Part shown: positions 6,310-7,127 of the stretch, piece after piece | Numbering within the stretch: position 1 is the first letter of the stretch | Layout of the letters: each line of letters starts with the position of its first letter | Source of the DNA: CAZJDM01 sp964544765 | Lineage (GTDB): Bacteria > Bdellovibrionota_B > Oligoflexia > CAYFLR01 | DNA: 7,127 nt | Assembly (NCBI GenBank): GCA_964544765.1 | Contig: CAZJDM010000205.1 | Coordinates: 1 to 7,127 of the forward strand | Direction of reading: 5' to 3' | The notes under the pieces: model-generated | Database searches by the model: none | Told to the model about the DNA's origin: nothing | What the model saw: only the letters and a program-made list of their open reading frames with translations | Made by a program: the position numbers and the translations under genes

Positions 6310-7119
6310 TTAACGTTTGATGGACTTAGGGTCTATTGCGTTTTGTAGACCATCACCTATGAAATTAAAACTAACAACTGTTACCAAGATTAGTAATCCT
6401 GGGAGTATTGCTAAAATGGGACTATGGTGTAGGTGTTCCAGAGCGTTAAAAAGAATATTACCCCAACTGGGCATCGGTGGTTGAATTCCTAATCCTAGAA
6501 AACTCAGAGCCGCCTCGGATAAGATTGATTCACCTATATTTAAGGTCACAGCTACTAACATTGGTGCAATGGCATTTGGAATTATATGCGTAAATATAAT
6601 GGCCGAATTGGAAGCCCCGATCGTTTTGGCGGCTAAAACAAATTCTCTTTCCCTTAAGGATAAGATACTGCCTCGTATAAGTCGGGCTACTTTCATCCAG
6701 GAAAATATACATAAAATAAAAATTACTTTGACGACGCTTTCATTTTCACTATCAATCAGTAGATTAAAGAAAGGGATTTTATTAAAATCAACCGCGGCTA
6801 AAACTATCATCAACGGTAATAAAGGTAACGATAGAAGAGTGTCTATAATACGACTTAAAATCATATCAATCCAGCCGCCATAATAACCAGCTACACTTCC
6901 AACTAATACTCCAATCAACATAGATATTAGTGCTACCCAGAGTCCCACCGATATAGATATTCGAGTCCCCCAGATAAGGCGCATGAAAAAATCTCGACCT
7001 AATTCGTCTGTTCCAAGGATATGAGTGGTTCGAAAACTTTCGTATAGTTCCTGAAATTGTTCAATTTCGGGTGATTCAATGCGAAGCCTTGGGTATGATT
7101 CCCCGCAGCTTGCTGCGAA
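6310..7119 (-). CDS. Oligopeptide/dipeptide ABC transporter permease (DppC/OppC type), 5'-disrupted
   Basis: One of the two inner-membrane permeases of a peptide importer that works with a periplasmic binding protein, a partner permease and two ATPases; none of these is visible here. The family hallmark HILGTDELGRD is encoded at about 7021-6989, upstream of the only in-frame Met (ATG at 6984-6982), so the coding frame extends past that Met. From the Met, numbering 224 residues, about five membrane segments follow. The EAA-type ATPase-contact loop is at about 114-136 (EFVLAAKTIGAS through HIIPN), then ALSFLGLG and PSWGN (172-176). The frame runs back to a TAG at 7122-7120 with no ATG, GTG or TTG start between. 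The normal N-terminal membrane segment and start are therefore missing. Starting at Met 6984 would drop the GTDELGRD motif. The gene is probably truncated by the sequence at the window edge, possibly a pseudogene, or its 5' part is misassembled. Confidence 0.85.
   Translation of the reverse strand, partial: FAASCGESYPRLRIESPEIEQFQELYESFRTTHILGTDELGRDFFMRLIWGTRISISVGLWVALISMLIGVLVGSVAGYYGGWIDMILSRIIDTLLSLPLLPLMIVLAAVDFNKIPFFNLLIDSENESVVKVIFILCIFSWMKVARLIRGSILSLREREFVLAAKTIGASNSAIIFTHIIPNAIAPMLVAVTLNIGESILSEAALSFLGLGIQPPMPSWGNILFNALEHLHHSPILAILPGLLILVTVVSFNFIGDGLQNAIDPKSIKR
7104..7117. repeat. GC-rich palindrome inside the disrupted permease 5' end
   Basis: CGCAGC-TT-GCTGCG is a perfect inverted repeat. 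It is preceded by CCC, making a GC-rich patch that stands out sharply from its surroundings. The left side reads ATTCCCC but the right side (AACTAAT) does not complete the symmetry. It sits in the permease frame, 3 bases inside the stop TAG at 7120-7122. It looks like an end or partial copy of a dispersed palindromic repeat, which would also explain why the sequence ends here; only one copy is visible, so this is inference. Confidence 0.55.
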
Positions 7120-7127
7120 CTAATTTA

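Noticed and set aside
6530..6883. ORFs on both strands inside the permease gene
   Set aside because: They overlap the strongly conserved permease frame and show no independent features.
1..7127. TGA read as Trp (alternative genetic code)
   Set aside because: All large genes are open under the standard code with Trp encoded by TGG; reading TGA through at the end of the TonB-family frame does not restore the TonB C-terminus, whereas a +1 shift does.

Overview
This is a strongly AT-rich bacterial window. The envelope-type proteins (a TonB-family protein, a periplasmic tail-specific protease, a signal-peptide metalloprotease-like protein and a peptide ABC permease) point to a Gram-negative bacterium of proteobacterial grade. 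The TonB C-terminal domain and the roughly 690-residue Prc would fit a gamma- or deltaproteobacterial relative. I cannot name a genus. Low GC, sparse genes and two apparently damaged reading frames would suit a host-associated or genome-eroding lineage, but that is inference.

Layout: 1-340 is poorly coding, with one doubtful minus-strand ORF and a possible promoter. 341-2029 (+) is a TonB-family protein with an unrecognised N-terminal domain; its last beta-strand region continues out of frame after 2024, so the gene looks frameshifted. 2030-2293 holds that lost tail, a weak hairpin and a perfect 44-bp tandem duplication. 2294-3085 (+) is a secreted HExxH zinc-metalloprotease-like protein. A 28-bp perfect palindrome at 3105-3132 lies where it converges with prc. 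3120-5180 (-) is an intact prc (tail-specific protease) with both catalytic residues, a good Shine-Dalgarno and a near-consensus promoter framed by an 11-bp inverted repeat. 5360-6256 (+) is an unrecognised, probably exported protein with a Glu-rich stretch. 6310-7119 (-) is the 3' two thirds or more of an oligopeptide/dipeptide ABC permease (DppC/OppC type). Its 5' end is cut by an in-frame stop beside a GC-rich palindrome at the window edge.

The genes alternate in strand and do not form an operon. Their shared theme is the cell envelope: outer-membrane energy coupling, periplasmic proteolysis and peptide uptake. I see no tRNA, rRNA, CRISPR array, transposase, or defence or biosynthetic cluster. 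The most unusual items are the TonB fusion and its frameshift, the exported orphan protein, the metalloprotease with its conserved-looking C-terminal signature, and the palindromic or duplicated non-coding elements.
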